A DNA stretch of 64,000 nucleotides from Dorea formicigenerans. Its GTDB lineage: Bacteria > Bacillota > Clostridia > Lachnospirales > Lachnospiraceae. Both the position numbers and the translations under genes were made by a program. Of the stretch, positions 1 through 8,847 are shown piece by piece; position 1 is the stretch's first letter, and each line of letters begins with the position of its first letter. Below the pieces are notes generated by a model. It was not told the DNA's origin and searched no databases. It saw only the letters and a program-made list of their open reading frames with translations. Location: assembly GCF_025150245.1 (NCBI RefSeq), contig NZ_CP102279.1:1671423-1735422 (forward strand). Direction: 5' to 3'.

Positions 1-316
1 CTGCTGCTTTTGCGTTAGCTCCTACAACCTCAGGATCTGCTGCAAATTTTACTTCCTGTCCAAGAAGCTCTGAGAGTCGTACTGCAACTGGTGCAAGAGA
101 TAACTCCGGTACTGGCTGTCCCTTAGGTTTTCCCAGGTGTGAGCAAAGGATGATCTTTCCTCCGTCAGCAATCAGCTTTTTAATTGTAGGAAGTGCAGCA
201 ACAAGACGGTTCTCGTCTGTGATTTTTCCATCAATAAGTGGTACGTTAAAATCGCATCTTACAAGAACCTTTTTCCCTTTTACATTGATATCATCTACTG
301 ATTTTTTATTTAACAT
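1..316 (-). CDS. pgk: Phosphoglycerate kinase, N-terminal part (truncated by window edge)
   Basis: Transfers phosphate from 1,3-bisphosphoglycerate to ADP in cytoplasmic lower glycolysis. Reverse-strand translation gives about 105 residues starting [16 protein letters not shown], with the PGK signatures VRCDFNVP (about residues 19-26) and [10 protein letters not shown] (57-66), which belong to the substrate-binding N-lobe. The rest of the gene lies beyond position 1. The ATG at 316 is preceded by GGAGAG six bases upstream. It lies downstream of gap in the same direction, the usual Firmicute gap-pgk order, with a hairpin between the two genes. Confidence 0.95.
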   Translation of the reverse strand, partial: MLNKKSVDDINVKGKKVLVRCDFNVPLIDGKITDENRLVAALPTIKKLIADGGKIILCSHLGKPKGQPVPELSLAPVAVRLSELLGQEVKFAADPEVVGANAKAA

Positions 317-402
317 AACATTCTCTCCATTCTCAAAATGAATATACTCTGGCTTGTTCTGCCAAATGCTTTTTAAGCAATAAAATTATATTTCTATTAC
401 TT

Positions 403-437
403 AAAAAGGATCCGGTCCATATTAGACCGGACCCTTT
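403..437 (-). terminator. Stem-loop between gap and pgk
   Basis: The arms 405-417 and 425-437 pair over 12 of 13 positions (core TCCGGTC/GACCGGA, flanked by AAAGG/CCTTT) around a 7-base loop. On the minus strand the stem runs into TTTTT. It could end part of the gap transcripts, so that gap is expressed above pgk, or act as an mRNA processing or stabilising hairpin. The short U-run suggests partial termination. Confidence 0.6.
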
Positions 438-464
438 GTGAGTCTTTATGAAATACTCGAAATC

Positions 465-1478
465 TTATGCAAGCTCTGAGAAGTATTTGATTGTTCTTAC
501 CATCTGGCTTGTGTAAGAATTCTCGTTGTCATACCAGGAAACAACCTGAACCTGTGTTGTTCCGTTGTCAAGTGGCATAACCATTGTCTGTGTTGCATCG
601 AACAGTGAACCATATCTCATTCCAACGATATCACTGGATACGATCTCATCTGTGTTGTATCCGAATGACTCATTAGAAGCTGCTTTCATAGCCTCATTGA
701 TCTGCTCTACTGTTACGTTACCCTCTACAACTGCTGTAAGGATTGTTGTTGATCCTGTAGGTGTTGGTACACGCTGTGCAGAACCGATGAGTTTTCCATT
801 CAGCTCTGGAATAACAAGACCGATTGCTTTTGCAGCACCTGTGCTGTTTGGTACAATATTAACTGCTGCTGCACGAGATCTTCTTAAATCACCTTTTCTC
901 TGTGGTCCATCAAGAGTCATCTGATCTCCTGTGTAAGCATGGATTGTGCTCATGATACCAGATTTGATCGGTGCAAGATCATTCAGTGCCTTAGCCATAG
1001 GTGCAAGACAGTTTGTTGTACAAGAAGCTGCAGAAATAACTGTATCCTCTGGTTTTAACTCATTGTGGTTTACATTATATACGATTGTTGGCAGGTCTTT
1101 TCCAGCTGGTGCGGAAATAACAACTTTTCTAGCTCCTGCTTTGATATGTGCCATGGATTTTTCTTTAGATGTATAGAATCCTGTACACTCCAGAACAACG
1201 TCTACACCGATTTCTCCCCATGGAAGTTCCTCAGCATTAGCTTTTGCGTAGATTTTGATCTCTTTTCCGTCAACAATGATAGAATCCTCTGTAGCCTCTA
1301 CCTTATCAGCTAAAGCATATCTTCCCTGAGAAGAATCATACTTTAACAGGTGTGCAAGCATCTTAGGAGATGTCAGGTCGTTGATTGCAACTACCTCATA
1401 TCCCTCTGCTCCAAACATCTGTCTGAAAGCTAAACGTCCAATACGTCCAAAACCATTAATCGCTACTTTTACTGCCAT
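465..1478 (-). CDS. gap: Glyceraldehyde-3-phosphate dehydrogenase
   Basis: NAD-dependent oxidation and phosphorylation of glyceraldehyde-3-phosphate in glycolysis. The 337 residues match the normal length. The N-terminal Rossmann motif INGFGRIGR is at residues 7-15. D34, which selects NAD over NADP, follows beta-2 in AIND. The catalytic cysteine is C153 in SAASCTTNC, and the C terminus carries the usual SWYDNENSY. The ATG at 1478 follows a strong AGGAGG. NAD preference points to the glycolytic rather than the anabolic enzyme. pgk follows directly. Confidence 0.98.
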   Translation of the reverse strand: MAVKVAINGFGRIGRLAFRQMFGAEGYEVVAINDLTSPKMLAHLLKYDSSQGRYALADKVEATEDSIIVDGKEIKIYAKANAEELPWGEIGVDVVLECTGFYTSKEKSMAHIKAGARKVVISAPAGKDLPTIVYNVNHNELKPEDTVISAASCTTNCLAPMAKALNDLAPIKSGIMSTIHAYTGDQMTLDGPQRKGDLRRSRAAAVNIVPNSTGAAKAIGLVIPELNGKLIGSAQRVPTPTGSTTILTAVVEGNVTVEQINEAMKAASNESFGYNTDEIVSSDIVGMRYGSLFDATQTMVMPLDNGTTQVQVVSWYDNENSYTSQMVRTIKYFSELA

Positions 1479-1575
1479 GATTAATTCCTCCTAAAGTTTT
1501 AAATTTAGTTCTTTGCATTTTATTCTATGCTGATATCTTCAACAAAAGTTTGTTAAAGATTCATCAACCTCTTTC

Positions 1576-1604
1576 ATTGTACTAAAGAAAGTACAAAAAT
1601 TCAA
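1576..1604 (-). promoter_or_regulatory. Sigma-A-type promoter of gap
   Basis: On the minus strand TTGAAT (1599-1604) and TACAAT (1576-1581) are separated by exactly 17 bases, about 95 bases upstream of the gap ATG. The leader also holds a short inverted repeat (AACAAA/CTTTTGTT near 1541-1556) that could be an operator, but no regulator can be named. Confidence 0.6.
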
Positions 1605-1619
1605 GTCTCTTTTCGAATT

Positions 1620-2426
1620 CTATCGAAGTGTCAAAAAAATCGGCTTTCTTTCCTTAAATTCTGTATAATATTTAAAATTACACCCTTTTAAAATGTCACA
1701 CGCCTTGTCAAATTCCCATGCAATATGCTCTGGCCGATGCCCATCTGCACCAACTGTAACAATTTCGCCTCCAAGCTCTCTGTAACGCTTCAGAATATCC
1801 GGATGCGGATGTGCAAAGGGCAGTCCATATTTGAGTCCTGCCATATTAAGCTCAAGTCCTTTGCCATGTTCGATCAGTTCTCTTAAAAGAGCGTCTATCT
1901 CATCTGCAAACATCTTATACGAATATTCTTTTTCTTTGTTCTTACCATATCTTACCACATAATCCAGATGTCCCATAACATCAAAATCATGAAAATGTCT
2001 GATATCCTCCAGACTCTCCTCAAAGGTCATCCTGTATACTTGCGCATCAGTCTTTCCTTCAAACAGCTTTTCGGACGCCGGGTCTACGCCGTGAACCGAA
2101 TGGACCGATCCAATCACCATATCAAATGGATACTTTGGAACGAACCTGCTGTAATATTCTGCAAGATGCGGTCTGAGACCAAGTTCAACCCCTATCCGGA
2201 CCTCTATCTGATCCCGATATTGTTCCCTTAGCCTTGTCATAGTTGTAAAATATTCATCTACATCAAAAATCTGCTCTCCCTCGCCCCACTGATCGTCATC
2301 TTTGTCATAATGATCTGTAAAGCAGATGGCTTTTAAACCCTTCTGGATGGAAGCTTCTATCATTTTCTTTGGACAGACCTCTGCATCATAAGAAAAGCTG
2401 CTGTGCATATGTGCATCTGTTTTCAT
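1620..2426 (-). CDS. PHP-family phosphatase, HisJ/histidinol-phosphatase-like
   Basis: Metal-dependent phosphoesterase of the PHP superfamily, 268 residues. The metal ligands are laid out as in that fold: HMH at residues 6-8, FTDHYD near 37-42, GSVHSVHG near 126, GHLD near 152, and a C-terminal GADGHRPEH. HisJ-type members remove phosphate from histidinol phosphate, but no other his gene is nearby, so the substrate is inferred from family only. Its ATG overlaps the stop of mnmA by 4 bases, so the two are translationally coupled. Confidence 0.8.
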   Translation of the reverse strand: MKTDAHMHSSFSYDAEVCPKKMIEASIQKGLKAICFTDHYDKDDDQWGEGEQIFDVDEYFTTMTRLREQYRDQIEVRIGVELGLRPHLAEYYSRFVPKYPFDMVIGSVHSVHGVDPASEKLFEGKTDAQVYRMTFEESLEDIRHFHDFDVMGHLDYVVRYGKNKEKEYSYKMFADEIDALLRELIEHGKGLELNMAGLKYGLPFAHPHPDILKRYRELGGEIVTVGADGHRPEHIAWEFDKACDILKGCNFKYYTEFKERKPIFLTLR

Positions 2427-3502
2427 AGAATCGTTCCTCCTCCAAGAACATATTCTCCATCATAAAGCACCAGTGCCTGTCCCGGTGTAATCGCACGTAC
2501 CGGTTCATCGAATGTACATAAAATTTCGTCTTCACCTGTACGTTCGACTGTACACCATGCACCTTTATGATTATAGCGGATCTTTCCCCACGCACGCTTC
2601 TTCCCATCAATGTCAGCAACCGACATGAAATTCACATGATTAGCACGTACATATCTGGACATGGATTCTTCATTGGTTCCCACAACTACTTCATTTGTCT
2701 CTGGACGGATTTCCAGTACAAATGCCGGATGTCCCAGAGATAATCCAAGACCCTTTCTCTGCCCCACTGTATAATGTATGATTCCTTTATGTTGTCCTAC
2801 AATCGTTCCATCGGAAGTCACGAAGTTTCCCGGCCGGATTGAACCTGCCGCAGTGTTTTCTTCTATATATGTGGCATAGTCTCCATCCGGAACAAAACAT
2901 ATATCCTGACTGTCTGGTTTATGAGCAACCAGAAGTCCGATATTCTCAGCCATCTTACGTACTTCGTCTTTGCTATACTTTCCGACTGGCATCAGTGTTT
3001 TACTAAGCTGATCCTGTGTCAGATTATATAGCGCATAAGTCTGATCCTTCATGCTCGTCACGGAAGTCTTAATGGAATACCTTCCACTAGGAAGCTGTTC
3101 TACCTGTGCATAATGACCGGTCGCAATATAGTCTGCACCAATCTCCATCGCTCTTGTAAGCAGAGATTCCCATTTTACATAACGGTTACAGGCAATACAT
3201 GGATTCGGTGTCCTTCCATGCAAATAGTCATCGATAAAATAATCGATGACATATTTTTTAAATTCATTTTTAAAATTCATAACATAATAAGGAATGCCCA
3301 GACGGGCAGCTACCCGTCTTGCATCTTCCACAGCGGAAAGTCCACAGCATCCGCCTTCTTCCTGCTGCTTGAATTCATCTTCATCCTGCCAGATCTGCAT
3401 GGTCACACCGATCACATCATATCCCTGCTCCTTTAAAAGCCAAGCAGCCACCGATGAATCCACACCACCGGACATTCCTACTACTACTTTTTTCTTCTCC
3501 AT
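2423..3502 (-). CDS. mnmA: tRNA-specific 2-thiouridylase MnmA
   Basis: Adds sulfur to U34 of Lys, Glu and Gln tRNAs. The ATP-pyrophosphatase P-loop SGGVDSS is at residues 11-17. The catalytic cysteines are C102 (in TPNPCIAC) and C202 (in [10 protein letters not shown]). The 359-residue length is normal. The ATG at 3502 is preferred over the adjacent GTG at 3505 because it lies 8 bases from AAAGG. It sits downstream of the NifS and NifU genes, so the desulfurase probably supplies its sulfur as well as Fe-S assembly. Confidence 0.96.
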   Translation of the reverse strand: MEKKKVVVGMSGGVDSSVAAWLLKEQGYDVIGVTMQIWQDEDEFKQQEEGGCCGLSAVEDARRVAARLGIPYYVMNFKNEFKKYVIDYFIDDYLHGRTPNPCIACNRYVKWESLLTRAMEIGADYIATGHYAQVEQLPSGRYSIKTSVTSMKDQTYALYNLTQDQLSKTLMPVGKYSKDEVRKMAENIGLLVAHKPDSQDICFVPDGDYATYIEENTAAGSIRPGNFVTSDGTIVGQHKGIIHYTVGQRKGLGLSLGHPAFVLEIRPETNEVVVGTNEESMSRYVRANHVNFMSVADIDGKKRAWGKIRYNHKGAWCTVERTGEDEILCTFDEPVRAITPGQALVLYDGEYVLGGGTIL

Positions 3503-3520
3503 CACATCTACCTTTGCGAT

Positions 3521-3964
3521 TTAATACTCTTCTGCCTCATCCTCTTCACCTTCGTGAATATCTGATTTTGGTTTCTGGAGTCCTTCAATTGTAATACCGT
3601 TCTTCTGTGCATAGTCCCACAGTGCTGCATGGATTGCTTCCTCTGCAAGAAGGGAACAGTGTACCTTTACCGGCGGAAGTCCGTCAAGTGCTTCCATAAC
3701 CGCTTTATTCGTAACCTCCATCGCTTCCTGAACCGTCTTTCCTTTTACCATCTCAGTTGCCATACTGCTTGTTGCAACTGCTGCTCCGCATCCAAATGTC
3801 TTGAATTTTACATCTTTAATGATCTGGTTCTCGTCGATGTCCAGATAAATTCTCATAATATCTCCACATTTTGCATTTCCAACAGTTCCTACTCCACTGG
3901 CATCCTCAATCTCTCCTACATTTCTTGGATGTTCAAAGTGATCCATTACTTTTGCTGAATACAT
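3521..3964 (-). CDS. nifU: Fe-S cluster scaffold protein, NifU/IscU family
   Basis: Scaffold on which [2Fe-2S] or [4Fe-4S] clusters are built from NifS-derived sulfur. 147 residues with the three scaffold cysteines C33 (KCGD), C59 (FGCG) and C103 (VHCSLLAE), and D35 next to the first. After about residue 125 there is an acidic tail (EGEEDEAEEY). Only the IscU-like N-terminal domain is present; there is no ferredoxin or Nfu domain, as in most clostridial short NifU proteins. AGGAGG lies 8 bases before the ATG. It is between nifS and mnmA in one operon. Confidence 0.95.
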   Translation of the reverse strand: MYSAKVMDHFEHPRNVGEIEDASGVGTVGNAKCGDIMRIYLDIDENQIIKDVKFKTFGCGAAVATSSMATEMVKGKTVQEAMEVTNKAVMEALDGLPPVKVHCSLLAEEAIHAALWDYAQKNGITIEGLQKPKSDIHEGEEDEAEEY

Positions 3965-3997
3965 TTATATTTCCTCCTGATGTTTGTGATTTATTAT

Positions 3998-5179
3998 CTA
4001 TTTTTGTTTTTTTAAGAAGTCCTCATAAAGTGGTGACATCTGACGGATATAAGCCACGATTTCTTTCAGACTGTCTACAACGTAGTCGATATCTTCTTTT
4101 GTGATTTCCTCATTCAAAGTCAGTCTGAGTGATCCGTGTGCGATCTCGTGAGGCAGTCCGATTGCCAGAAGTACATGGGACGGATCTAAAGATCCTGATG
4201 TACATGCGGATCCACTGGAACCACAGATTCCTTTCATATCCAATCTGATCAGAAGTGACTCTCCTTCGATGAACTGGAAGCTGAAGTTTGCGTTGTTCGG
4301 AAGTCTCTTTGTTGGATGTCCGTTCAGTCTTGTATACGGTATCTCATCTAAAACACGTTTGATCAGATAATCACGTACTTCTGTTTCTTTCTTTGTACGT
4401 TCTTGCATCGTGCGGACCGCACGCTCAGTTGCTGTTCCGATTCCCACGATTCCCGGTACATTTTCTGTTCCGGCACGACGTTTTCTCTCCTGAGCTCCGC
4501 CATGAACGAATGAACGGATCTTAACCCCTTTACGGATGTAAAGAAATCCAATTCCCTTAGGTCCGTTTAATTTGTGACCACTGGCACTCAACATATCAAT
4601 ATGACATTCATCAACATTGATTGGAATCTGTCCAAATGCCTGTACTGCATCTGTGTGGAATAGTATACCATGCTCATGAGCAATCTCACCAATCTCTTTG
4701 ATTGGCTGGATCGTACCAATCTCGTTATTTGCAAACATCACAGAAATCAGGATTGTGTCCGGACGTATTGCTGCTTTGAGGTCATCTAATTTCACTACAC
4801 CATATTCATCTACATCCAGATAAGTTACTTCGTATCCTCTCTTTTCAAGATACTCGGCACTATGAAGAATTGCATGATGTTCAATCTTTGTTGTGATGAT
4901 GTGTTTTCCTTTATTTCCATAAGCCTCTGCAGTTGCTTTCAATGCCCAGTTATCAGACTCTGAACCACCTGCTGTAAAGTAAATTTCTTCTGTTTTGGCA
5001 CCGAGCGCATTTGCAATGATTTCTCTCTGCTGTGTGATCACTTCTTTATTCTGTGCTGCAAAGCTATATACGCTGGAAGGATTTCCATAGTATTCTGTAA
5101 AATAAGGAAGCATAGCCTCTACAACCTCTGGAGCTGTCTTTGTTGTTGCCGCATTATCAAGATAAATTAATTTAGACAT
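3998..5179 (-). CDS. nifS: Cysteine desulfurase, NifS/IscS family
   Basis: PLP enzyme that takes sulfur from cysteine and passes it on as a persulfide. 393 residues. H102 stacks on PLP (EHHAIL), D177 is in HTDAVQ, and the PLP lysine K203 is in SGHKLNGPKG. The catalytic C326 lies in SSGSACTSGS with a short group-I type loop. It follows the Rrf2 regulator gene by 20 bases and precedes nifU, so this is a minimal ISC-type system that also feeds MnmA. Confidence 0.96.
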   Translation of the reverse strand: MSKLIYLDNAATTKTAPEVVEAMLPYFTEYYGNPSSVYSFAAQNKEVITQQREIIANALGAKTEEIYFTAGGSESDNWALKATAEAYGNKGKHIITTKIEHHAILHSAEYLEKRGYEVTYLDVDEYGVVKLDDLKAAIRPDTILISVMFANNEIGTIQPIKEIGEIAHEHGILFHTDAVQAFGQIPINVDECHIDMLSASGHKLNGPKGIGFLYIRKGVKIRSFVHGGAQERKRRAGTENVPGIVGIGTATERAVRTMQERTKKETEVRDYLIKRVLDEIPYTRLNGHPTKRLPNNANFSFQFIEGESLLIRLDMKGICGSSGSACTSGSLDPSHVLLAIGLPHEIAHGSLRLTLNEEITKEDIDYVVDSLKEIVAYIRQMSPLYEDFLKKQK

Positions 5180-5199
5180 CTTACATTACCCTTCTTTCT

Positions 5200-5658
5200 C
5201 TATTGTTGACTGCATTCTCCGTGGATAACACCCTCCGGATTCAGTTCTTTGCTTTCTTTTACAAGCTCATCCAGCTTGATTTCATTTACGGTTTTATTAA
5301 TACTGTCGTTGATTTTCTGCCATACATACTTTGTGACACATTCATCTGAAGCCATACACCCTTCTTCTGAATAAAATGCTGCGCATCTTACTGGTTCCAG
5401 ATTGCCTTCCAGGGCACGCAGTACATCGCCTACCGATATTTCTGACGCATCACGGGCAAGCACATATCCTCCGGACGCTCCCCGGATACTTTTTACAAGC
5501 CCTGCTTTTTTCAGTAATGCAAAAAGCTGTTCCAGATATCGCTCAGACAATTTTTGTCTCGTGGCTATGCAGCCGATGGATACCGGTTCTTTCTCGCTAA
5601 ATCTCGCCAAATCGATAATGGCTCGCAGACCATACTTTCCTTTTGTCGACAGTTTCAA
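5200..5658 (-). CDS. Rrf2-family regulator, IscR-like (probable TTG start)
   Basis: Winged-helix repressor of the Rrf2/IscR group, first gene of the nifS-nifU-mnmA operon. With the start used here it is 152 residues, opening LKLSTKGKYGLRA, the usual family beginning. Three cysteines, C92, C101 and C107 (C-x8-C-x5-C), fit an Fe-S cluster site, which would let it sense Fe-S status and autoregulate the operon. The start is a TTG at 5658 with AAGGTG six bases upstream. A TTG at 5679 also keeps the frame open but has no properly spaced ribosome-binding site. Confidence 0.88.
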   Translation of the reverse strand: MKLSTKGKYGLRAIIDLARFSEKEPVSIGCIATRQKLSERYLEQLFALLKKAGLVKSIRGASGGYVLARDASEISVGDVLRALEGNLEPVRCAAFYSEEGCMASDECVTKYVWQKINDSINKTVNEIKLDELVKESKELNPEGVIHGECSQQ

Positions 5659-5712
5659 TATTTTCACCTTCTTTTCCAATCCCTAGCAAAATACTGGGGA
5701 TTTACTTTAAGT

Positions 5713-5741
5713 AGAATATCACCCATTTTCCGTTCTGTCAA
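5713..5741 (-). promoter_or_regulatory. Promoter of the Rrf2-nifS-nifU-mnmA operon
   Basis: On the minus strand TTGACA (5736-5741), 17 bases, TATTCT (5713-5718). Just downstream an interrupted repeat AATCCC...GGGATT and the run ACTTAAAGT are candidates for autoregulatory Rrf2 binding, though no consensus is certain. Confidence 0.7.
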
Positions 5742-5793
5742 GCTTTTCCTACGAATATAATAAAGAAATAAAGGCATCTTTTGAGGTACTTTC

Positions 5794-7146
5794 ATGGAGT
5801 TACACAATCCACTTATCAAAGGGACATTTATTTTAACCGTTACAGGTCTGCTCACCAGATTTATGGGGTTTTTTTATCGCATTTTCCTAAGCCATACATT
5901 TGGAGCGGTTCAGGTCGGACTTTACCAGCTTATTTTTCCCATTTATGCTCTTGGCTATTCCGCAACTTGTGCCGGAATCCAGACGATTCTCTCCCGCAGT
6001 GTTGCCAGCCGTCTTGTTCAGGGCAGAAAAAAAGAAGCCCGCCAGCTTCTCTATACCGGACTTCTCATCACGTTGTCCGTCTCCTGCTGTTTTACAATTT
6101 TTCTGCAAAAATTCGCGCCATTTTTGGCTGGCTCTGTACTTGGCGACCGAAGATGTGAACATCTTCTGATCCTGCTTTCTTACGTTTTTCCTTTCAGTGC
6201 TATACATAGCTGTATTACCGGATACTGCCTCGGCCTAAAAGACACCAAAATTCCTTCATCCTCTCAATTATTAGAACAAACTGTACGTATTTTCAGTGTT
6301 CTCGTTATTTGTCAGTTTTTAAACCACACCGAAGGATCTTCCGGCATCTGGATTGCTGTTCTGGGGTTGATATTCGGTGAAATAGCTTCTGCCCTTTATA
6401 GTCTAAAATGCGTTCGTAATAAACCTGGGCTTCATTTTCTTATTCCGTCTTCCCTTTCCTTACAGCAAATGTTTTCCGATGCAAAAGAGCTTATAAAACT
6501 GTCTCTTCCCCTTACCGGTAATCGTATACTTTTAAATATACTGCAAAGTATCGAAGCAGTCTCTATCCCTGCTTCTTTACTAATTTACGGGCTTTCCACC
6601 TCAGATGCCCTGAGTACTTATGGTGTCCTGACAGGCATGGCTCTTCCTTGTATTCTGTTTCCATCCGCTCTTACTAATTCTGCTTCCACAATGCTCTTAC
6701 CTGCTATCACAGAAGCCCAGACTCAAAAAAACGTACAACGCATAAAGAAAATGATTCGAAGTTCCCTCTGTGGTTGCATTTTTCTTGGAACTGGATGCCT
6801 GGCCGGATTCTTTCTACTTGGTCCCGTATTAGGAAGACTGCTCTTCCATAGCTCTCTTGCCGGAGAGTTCATACGCACCCTTTCCTGGATGTGTCCATTT
6901 TTATACGCCAACAGTGCACTCATCAGCATTATCCATGGTCTCGGAAAAACTGGCATTTCTTTCTTGCTAAATACGCTAAGTCTTTTCATTCGAATCATTG
7001 GTGTCTTATATTTTACAGTATATTTTGGAATCCCGGGATACCTGCATTGCCTTCTGGCAAGCCAGATATTCCTTTTCGTAACCGGGATTTTGTATATAAG
7101 CTATCATTTACGCCAGATGCTTTTAATCTCTCATTACAACACATAA
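5794..7146 (+). CDS. MOP-superfamily lipid flippase, SpoVB/MurJ-like
   Basis: Integral membrane protein of 450 residues with about 12-14 hydrophobic segments and the start typical of SpoVB-type polysaccharide exporters (NPLIKGTFILTVTGLLTR, then FYRIFLSHTFGAVQVGLYQL). The family flips lipid-linked cell-wall or spore-cortex precursors. GAGG lies 7 bases before the ATG. It is one of only three plus-strand genes here and converges on spoIIM with only 14 bases between the stops, which supports a sporulation role. MurJ activity in growing cells is the alternative. Confidence 0.82.
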   Translation: MELHNPLIKGTFILTVTGLLTRFMGFFYRIFLSHTFGAVQVGLYQLIFPIYALGYSATCAGIQTILSRSVASRLVQGRKKEARQLLYTGLLITLSVSCCFTIFLQKFAPFLAGSVLGDRRCEHLLILLSYVFPFSAIHSCITGYCLGLKDTKIPSSSQLLEQTVRIFSVLVICQFLNHTEGSSGIWIAVLGLIFGEIASALYSLKCVRNKPGLHFLIPSSLSLQQMFSDAKELIKLSLPLTGNRILLNILQSIEAVSIPASLLIYGLSTSDALSTYGVLTGMALPCILFPSALTNSASTMLLPAITEAQTQKNVQRIKKMIRSSLCGCIFLGTGCLAGFFLLGPVLGRLLFHSSLAGEFIRTLSWMCPFLYANSALISIIHGLGKTGISFLLNTLSLFIRIIGVLYFTVYFGIPGYLHCLLASQIFLFVTGILYISYHLRQMLLISHYNT

Positions 7147-7160
7147 AAGAATGCTAGTTT

Positions 7161-7700
7161 TTATAATGTTCTTAAAAACATTTTTAGCAATACCGGGTTG
7201 ACCAGACACTCTAATGCAATTCCCATAGTAAGAAATAATACAAAACTTAACGTCTTCGTAGAATTCCATTCGCTCACCGGATATCGGAACAAATATAGTA
7301 AAAGCATTGCATAAGCCGGTATATAGCACAAAAAATGCGGAAGCATACTTATAACGCATAATATCAATCCTTTGACTCCCAGCATAAGAAGTGCCGATGT
7401 CAGAATCATGCCACTTGCCAGTCCAGCCCATAAAAGAAACAGATAAGCTGCTATTTTCCGGAACTTTGTCCCACCAAGTATTGCAAGTCCGCCTGCCGGA
7501 AGCAGGCGTATCTGCGCTACATACCACATATAATCAAAAGATTTCAAATCATAGCCAAGATACTGGCTTCTGAACCACTCGCTCCAGATTCCTACATCTA
7601 CAACATACCTGGTCGAAGCAACATTCAAATATATGATTCCAAGAAAAAAGCCCAGCATATAAATCAGAATAGGATACCTTTGCCTTCTTTGTATCTTCAC
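7161..7700 (-). CDS. spoIIM: Stage II sporulation protein M
   Basis: Membrane protein that in Bacillus forms, with SpoIID and SpoIIP, the peptidoglycan-degrading complex driving engulfment. 179 residues with about five membrane segments: residues 9-25, a central cluster near 65-125, and a C-terminal segment ending in the conserved ECLVNPVLL. The start is GTG at 7700, 8 bases after AGGAGG. A NUDIX gene lies just upstream, as in the Bacillus nudF-spoIIM order, but xerD, usually near, is not in this window. Confidence 0.85.
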   Translation of the reverse strand: MKIQRRQRYPILIYMLGFFLGIIYLNVASTRYVVDVGIWSEWFRSQYLGYDLKSFDYMWYVAQIRLLPAGGLAILGGTKFRKIAAYLFLLWAGLASGMILTSALLMLGVKGLILCVISMLPHFLCYIPAYAMLLLYLFRYPVSEWNSTKTLSFVLFLTMGIALECLVNPVLLKMFLRTL

Positions 7701-7851
7701 ACACGTAACCTCCTGTTCAGATACTTTTGCATGTAGTCTCCCTCTATTTATATGCCTGGACTTTCTAGATATTCTTATTTACTTGTTGTGATTCTTCTTT
7801 GTTCATAAATCTGCTTTTCCATCTCATGTAAACACTGATGTCTGCAGATTG

Positions 7852-8391
7852 CTATTTTCCATATTTGTCCGCATATGCGAGAAGTGCTGCCACCGTCTTG
7901 GAATCTTCAATCTCACCGGAATAAATCTTTTTTCTCAATTCATCAATGGTGTAAGCTCCCACATTGATAAATTCATCCTCGTCCAGATGCTGGTGTGACG
8001 GAATCAAATTTTTCGCAACGTAAATATCAATCTTCTCATCGCAAAATGCCACTGTTGTCCGAAGTGTAATCAACCATTCAAGATCCTCTGAACTATATCC
8101 CGTCTCCTCCTCCAGTTCTCTGGAAGCGCATTCAATTCCAGGCTCTCCCGGCGCATCCAGTTTCCCTGCCGGAATTTCAAGCGTATCTCGCTCCAACGCA
8201 TTACGATACTGGGTAACCATGAGAATTTTTCCATCATCCATGACCGGAACAACTGCGGCTGCCCCGTCATGATGGATAAAATCCCATTCTGCCGTGTTAC
8301 CATTTGCAAATTTCATATGGTCTTTATAAACTTTTATGACTGTTCCTTCATATGCCAGATCTCTTCCGACACGCTTCACTTCTTCGCTCAT
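7852..8391 (-). CDS. NUDIX hydrolase, ADP-ribose pyrophosphatase type
   Basis: 179 residues. The NUDIX box GEPGIECASRELEEETGY (about residues 82-99) keeps the REXXEE metal-binding core after a GKLD lead-in, with a downstream proline-free loop typical of NudF-type ADP-ribose pyrophosphatases. It probably clears ADP-ribose or similar nucleotide sugars in the cytoplasm. AAGGTGG is 7 bases before the ATG. It lies upstream of spoIIM across a 151-base gap with no clear terminator. Confidence 0.88.
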   Translation of the reverse strand: MSEEVKRVGRDLAYEGTVIKVYKDHMKFANGNTAEWDFIHHDGAAAVVPVMDDGKILMVTQYRNALERDTLEIPAGKLDAPGEPGIECASRELEEETGYSSEDLEWLITLRTTVAFCDEKIDIYVAKNLIPSHQHLDEDEFINVGAYTIDELRKKIYSGEIEDSKTVAALLAYADKYGK

Positions 8392-8407
8392 AATTCAGCC
8401 ACCTTTC

Positions 8408-8707
8408 TTATATAGATGATACAAATGCTTCCATCATATTCATTTTCTTCTTGAGAGCTTTTTCTGTCATACCTTCATAAGTGAACCACAGCAGTTGGTC
8501 TTTTTCTGCGTCCGGTGTCACAGCCGTCATATATTCCTCTGTCAGAATCTTCGCAGCATTTGCCGTATTTCCAATCAGAACTCCATTGTACATCTTCTCA
8601 TCCACTTTTGTAAAATCGATGCAGACTGCCCCATCTTTTTCCTCCGTTGCCAGCGTCACAAGCGGCATCTCTTCGATTCTCTGTACGATATATTCTTTGA
8701 AATCCAT
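8408..8707 (-). CDS. Small conserved-looking protein of unknown function
   Basis: 99 residues from the ATG at 8707, which has AAGGAG nine bases upstream. An ATG three codons earlier directly abuts the ribosome-binding site and is unlikely. The protein is soluble, with an N-terminal amphipathic helix (MDFKEYIVQRIEEMPLV), a likely beta-rich middle (TLATEEKDGAVCIDFTK) and a Lys/Met-rich C-terminal helix. I recognise no family. It precedes the NUDIX gene by 16 bases and is probably co-transcribed with it and spoIIM. Confidence 0.7.
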   Translation of the reverse strand: MDFKEYIVQRIEEMPLVTLATEEKDGAVCIDFTKVDEKMYNGVLIGNTANAAKILTEEYMTAVTPDAEKDQLLWFTYEGMTEKALKKKMNMMEAFVSSI

Positions 8708-8783
8708 CACATACATCTCCTTTTATTTACTATCAACCATAATTGTAGCATTTTAGGACTATTATAGCAATTTCTTATTATAC

Positions 8784-8833
8784 AAAAAAGGAACCATCAC
8801 CATAAGCTTTTATGCTTTATATGTGATGATTCC
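8784..8833 (-). terminator. Terminator after RNase Y gene
   Basis: The arms 8790-8800 and 8823-8833 (GGAA-CATCAC/GTGATG-TTCC with one mismatch) hold an inner AGC/GCT stem. On the minus strand the hairpin is followed by TTTTTTG. A good intrinsic terminator 15 bases beyond the rny stop. Confidence 0.85.
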
Positions 8834-8847
8834 TTATCATTTATCTT

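Noticed and set aside
150-341. Plus-strand reading frame over the pgk start
   Set aside because: Antisense shadow of phosphoglycerate kinase, with no ribosome-binding site.
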